A DNA stretch of 64,000 bases from Patiria miniata (taxonomy: Eukaryota > Echinodermata > Asteroidea > Valvatida > Asterinidae): contig NW_024037074.1 in the NCBI RefSeq assembly GCF_015706575.1, forward strand, positions 29,749,334 through 29,813,333, given 5' to 3'. Below, piece by piece: positions 60,180 to 64,000 of this stretch (its first letter is position 1; every line of letters starts with the position of its first letter). A program made the translations under genes and the position numbers. The notes under the pieces are model-generated. The model did not search any database, was not told where the DNA came from, and was given only the letters and a program-made list of their open reading frames with translations.

Positions 60180-62940
60180 ACATACAAATAATTATCAGTT
60201 GTTTAGGTATCTCTAAAACTGGTCCCTTCACAACCTGGGGAAATAGTGCCAATGCCGAAGTCAATTGAGTGTGACACGCCTTCTGATAAGGATTGTGCAC
60301 AATTACAAACCGCAGCGCTTGGGGTTTTGTGTAGAATGATTAGAGGGCCACTTTTTTTGCTGCAATGTGTCAGCAATATAAACACTATTCACTGCGAGCC
60401 GACTTCTGTCCATTTGCAATGTAAACACAGTTATTGTAAGCTCAAAAACTCAAGAAAAAAACACATTGCATTGAAATGACATTGCATACATTTTTTTCCA
60501 AAACATGAATCTTGAAAATTTACAGAAACCGTGAAAGAAGAACTTGTTATGATTTTCAGGAATGGCAGCGTAAGCCCCGGACACTCCGTCTTATCATCAT
60601 CAATTGCTTCCAAAAGAGGGCGCACTGCATGAACACTGTTCACCGCGCGCCGACTTCTGTCCATTTGCGATGTAAACCCATGAAGTGTCAGCAAATACCC
60701 ACTTGTTTGAGTTGTCCAGTCAGCTGTCTGGTCATTATTTATTGGAGGGCAGGGAGCTAAATCAGAGGGAAGGGAGAAGGGGAGGCGCACACCACTCACA
60801 TCGGCATTGACTGCGGAGTAGTTTCAGTCGTTGCGGAACGTTACTGGACGTGGGACGCACAGTCAAGCGTCTCTCTAGCGAGGTATCCAAAAGTGGGTGG
60901 GAAAAAAATTCAAAACGTGGGTGGGGAAATAAACCCTCTCCCACCCCCACTGCCGCCGACTGTGAAAGCTATTGTCCAGCTGTTTATACTGACGGATTGC
61001 CAACAAGACCACTTTGCAACTTGGGCGATTCACAATGCAGTGCGCCACCAAGAGTTTGCCACGGAGAGTTAGTTTGTCCCAGTGCATTGTGCGAGATGGT
61101 CGACAAATTCGCAGCGCGGGCATTGAACTAAATTGTTAGTTTTTCAGGTCTGCACTTTCGTAGGCGTACGATTCGAGGATCTGTTTTCCCTTTTCTTGTC
61201 TTTTTATCAATATGGTGTTTTGTAAGGCGGAAAAGCGCTATTCCCCAATCTATAACATATTAGCTCAAGTTGTCTATAGACACTCATTCAAAAGGGCCAT
61301 GTTTTGTCGACCGTAAGCTTGAACAATATGGCCTCCTTGTCAAACTCTTGGTGGTGCACTGCATTGTGAATCACCCGAATCAAATGAGCCTCAACCCCCT
61401 CCCATCCCCCACTGAAGCGAAACCCCTGCCCCTGAGAGCTAGTTGGTCAGACAGGTCCGTAAGCTGGGCTTAGCTGAGCTTGAAATGAAGAGTCGCACTT
61501 TCATACCCATTGTCAACAACCCCACGATAATCCCTATGAACGTCCCCGCCCCTAAATCAAACTCAGTCCCACCCACCCTAAATCCCAACCCCTCTGCCCA
61601 TATCTATACCCTAAACCATAGTCCTGCCTACCCCCTGCAACCCACGCCAACCCTTTATTTGTTCACCAACTCAACCTGACCCACTTCGTCTCTCACCCAC
61701 CCTTAATAACCCATCCACCTTCGATCCCACACATCCTCAAATCCCATCCACCATCAAGCCAATCTCCGCCAGACCTTAACCCCAGCCTCAAAATTCAAAT
61801 TGTTTTCTCCTGAGCTGCAAGAAAATAGAAACAAATATCAAAGCACACAAATTTCGACTCTGTTTTTAATAATTTGTTTACTATCGCAGCTATAACGATA
61901 AATCTAACAAAGATTAAATATGAGTACTTGTATGATAGTTGTTAACTAGAGCAGATTTTGGATGACATCGTTTCATGACATCATCAAACGATAAGTATTG
62001 GGAAATTAATTGCCTTCAAAAATAGTGTGTTATGAAAGTGTTTGGAATCAATAAGTGTGAATAGATCTCTTCTCTCTGTGTAACTTTTTTCTCTATACTT
62101 CCCTTTGTAGCTCGCACCTTGAGCACCTCGAATGACCTTGAGTGGACTTGCGATGGGCTGTGCTCATGAACATTGTATTAAATCGTTAGCAACTAGGTTT
62201 TTACAAGAATTATACTCAAGTGATTTACAATTACAAAAAAATCTACTTAAAATACTATACAAAAGATCTACTTAAAATATGCCAAGTAAAAAAATAAGGA
62301 AAACATTGATTGAATAATGAAATTTGAAATATTCTGGGTCATGTGGTGCAATTCATAATGCGCAATTTGAAAAAAATAATAATAATTGGTATTTGGGCGT
62401 GTCTCCGCCCATCTTATGAAAAGCCTTCAACCCCTTATCCGGAAACACACCTTTTCAATTAATAGAAGTTAGGAAGAGAGACATTTCATTGGGAAATAAG
62501 TATTGAGTCCGATGACATGTTTCACAGGACAAATGCTGGCATTGTGAGCATGCGTGAATCCAGAGGGCAAGATATTACTACAAAACGTAGACAGCTATAA
62601 AGAGAACGTACGCAATCCGCAGCGATACGCACACCGATCCGTGACTATCGGCGCATCTGAACGTTCAACCAAAACGATTGAACTCGTTAATGTGAATAAC
62701 GTTTACACATTACCGTTACATTGATACGTTGATTTATTTAAACTTTGACCTTTTAAGCTGATCGTCAGATGCCTGGTCAGATTTTTAATCAATTTGATGT
62801 ACAGATAAAACAGTGACAAGAATGCTAGGTGTATAATAGTGAAATATCAATGTATGTTTGACAGTTAATGTAATATTTGCCCTATCCACACAAGGTATTA
62901 CATTTTCTAATGACAATTTTTCTATTTAACATCTGGGGCC
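60180..62940. repeat. 3'-side flank of a presumed fifth unit
   Basis: Collinear with 42185-46260: CACAATTACAAACCGCAGCG (60298), CTTCCAAAAGAGGGCGC (60606), GTCAGACAGGTCCGTAAGCT (61446), the CCCA-rich block (61540-61760), GGGCGTGTCTCCGCCCATCT (62395) and GAACGTACGCAATCCGCA (62603). It lacks the internal duplication of 44800-45440. In unit 4 this sequence ends ~250 bp before the C1q coding exon. Confidence 0.75.
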
Positions 62941-62944
62941 ATTC

Positions 62945-63905
62945 AAAATGTTCAATGTTCTTAAATTTTGATTATTTTTCCAAATTGTGGGTGGGTCAAG
63001 GTAAATAATTGAAAATCCAAATTCACTTTTCACTAAGAAAAACAAAGCAAAAACAAAACTAGATTTTCTGACTTGCCCGTGCTACGCACGAGCGTTCTGA
63101 TTCACATTTCTTTTCCAACTTCGTCCGCATTTACAAATAATGACCTCTGTACATTAAGTAGCGCCTGCAAGCACTACATGCATGTAACGCATCATGAACA
63201 AGTATTAATGCGGCATTCCCACGACGATTAAAGTGGCCGCCATCATGGATGTATGCTAGACACCGGCAGATCCTCGCGAAATACCGGCAGATCCAGCACA
63301 CATTTTTGTTCCCGTAATGGAACGGGGTCCGAAACTACACAGTTTTACTATTGTTTGGTGTTATGGCCTGGAAATAGTTTGTTTTTTTCCCAAACAGGTT
63401 TTTCAGGTGAGGCATTTAGTTTTGGTGGTTAGAGATTATCTCCATTGTCCCCATGTCATCCCTTTTTAAACCTTTTTGAATGAGTAGTTCACTTATTTTT
63501 TTTTTTGTAATGTGGTGGCAGGACGGAACTCTTTCTAAAAACTTCACTGCTGACGATGCACACACATTTTTTTAGCACCGGACTGCAACACACATACCTA
63601 ATCCAACTATCAGCGATGAAGCACAATTTCTCAGGGCACCATGGCAACAGGGGGAGCAGCGCTTAGCCATCACTGAACTGGACACACAATGTGCATGGAC
63701 ACACAATGTGCAGGGATATGCATTGTGCATGGACACATGTACATGTATAAGTATATTTGTATGCAAGTGCATGTAGGCCTACATGTTCATGAATTTAATC
63801 TGTAATGACAAAACAATTTTTATAAATCGAAAATAGGGCGGGTGGGTCAAGAACATTTGGAATAAAATTCAAATTTAAAAACATTAAAAAGTTTGAATGG
63901 CCGCC
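62945..63905. mobile_element. TIR element interrupting the unit 5 flank
   Basis: The left end GGGGCCATTCAAAATGTTCA and the inverted right end (reverse complement GGCGGCCATTCAAACTTTTT) begin ~65-bp inverted repeats. These also share CCAAAT/CCAAATTG and GGGTGGGTCAAG, found in direct form at 62990-63000 and in reverse arrangement at 63838-63850. Bases up to 62940 match unit 4 and then the match stops. No transposase and no clear target duplication, so the superfamily is unassigned. Confidence 0.6.
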
Positions 63906-64000
63906 AATAGGTATGATGAAACAAATAATTAAAGACACATACAGACTTGCAGTGCTAATTAAGCACCAAAAACCCTTCGCGAATCTAATGCCGTTAAATG
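63906..64000. other. Window end, no feature seen
   Basis: AT-rich tail with no reading frame or repeat that I can identify. Confidence 0.4.

Overview
The window reads as metazoan nuclear DNA. It is AT-rich, mostly non-coding, has introns with canonical splice sites, and carries many transposable elements and satellites. The only host protein-coding genes I can support are four tandem copies, all on the minus strand, of a secreted protein built as signal peptide, Cys cluster, collagen-like Gly-X-Y rod and C1q domain (the C1q/TNF-related, CTRP-like architecture). With the retroelement types seen (L2, L1, a 2A-like N-terminus), this suggests a marine invertebrate deuterostome, perhaps an echinoderm. 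The species assignment is inference only.

Each gene has its whole coding region in one last exon. The start codon lies 0 or 1 nt after a strong splice acceptor. Several kb upstream (higher coordinates) lies a conserved promoter with CCAAT and TATA-type boxes and a short non-coding first exon ending in a GTGAGT donor. One or two further small non-coding exons lie between. Inferred transcripts, all minus strand: gene 1 (about 7095 to 2954, exons 1-2-coding); gene 2 (about 24436 to 12769, exons 1-2-coding plus a spare exon-2-like copy); gene 3 (about 40480 to 38158, exons 1-3-coding, exon 2 deleted); gene 4 (about 51007 to 46506, exons 1-2-3-coding, with a 1-nt frameshift in the coding exon). 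The flanks repeat too: a 3' flank, the gene, the promoter, a G-run region and a CCCA-rich region recur, so the locus grew by tandem duplication of 8-20 kb units. The last kilobases (60180-62940) match the region just before gene 4, so a fifth copy may lie beyond the window.

Region by region: 1-9150 gene 1 unit; 9385-26040 gene 2 unit, whose intron holds a broken L1-type element (itself split by a DNA transposon) and an L2-type element; 26040-32570 a composite satellite array (families A and B) interrupted by a non-autonomous hAT element; 33029-36916 a dead APE-type non-LTR retrotransposon between two 484-bp direct repeats; 37230-46260 gene 3 unit; 46500-52640 gene 4 unit with several foldback MITEs in its introns; 52655-54562 a long-TIR, 9-bp-TSD (Mutator-like) element; 54600-60180 a gene-free stretch with foldbacks, G/C runs and a tRNA-derived SINE; 60180-64000 the flank of a presumed next unit plus another TIR element.

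The four proteins probably act as extracellular, disulfide-linked oligomeric recognition or signalling molecules. Their rod and domain framework is conserved, while the exposed loops of the C1q domain differ.
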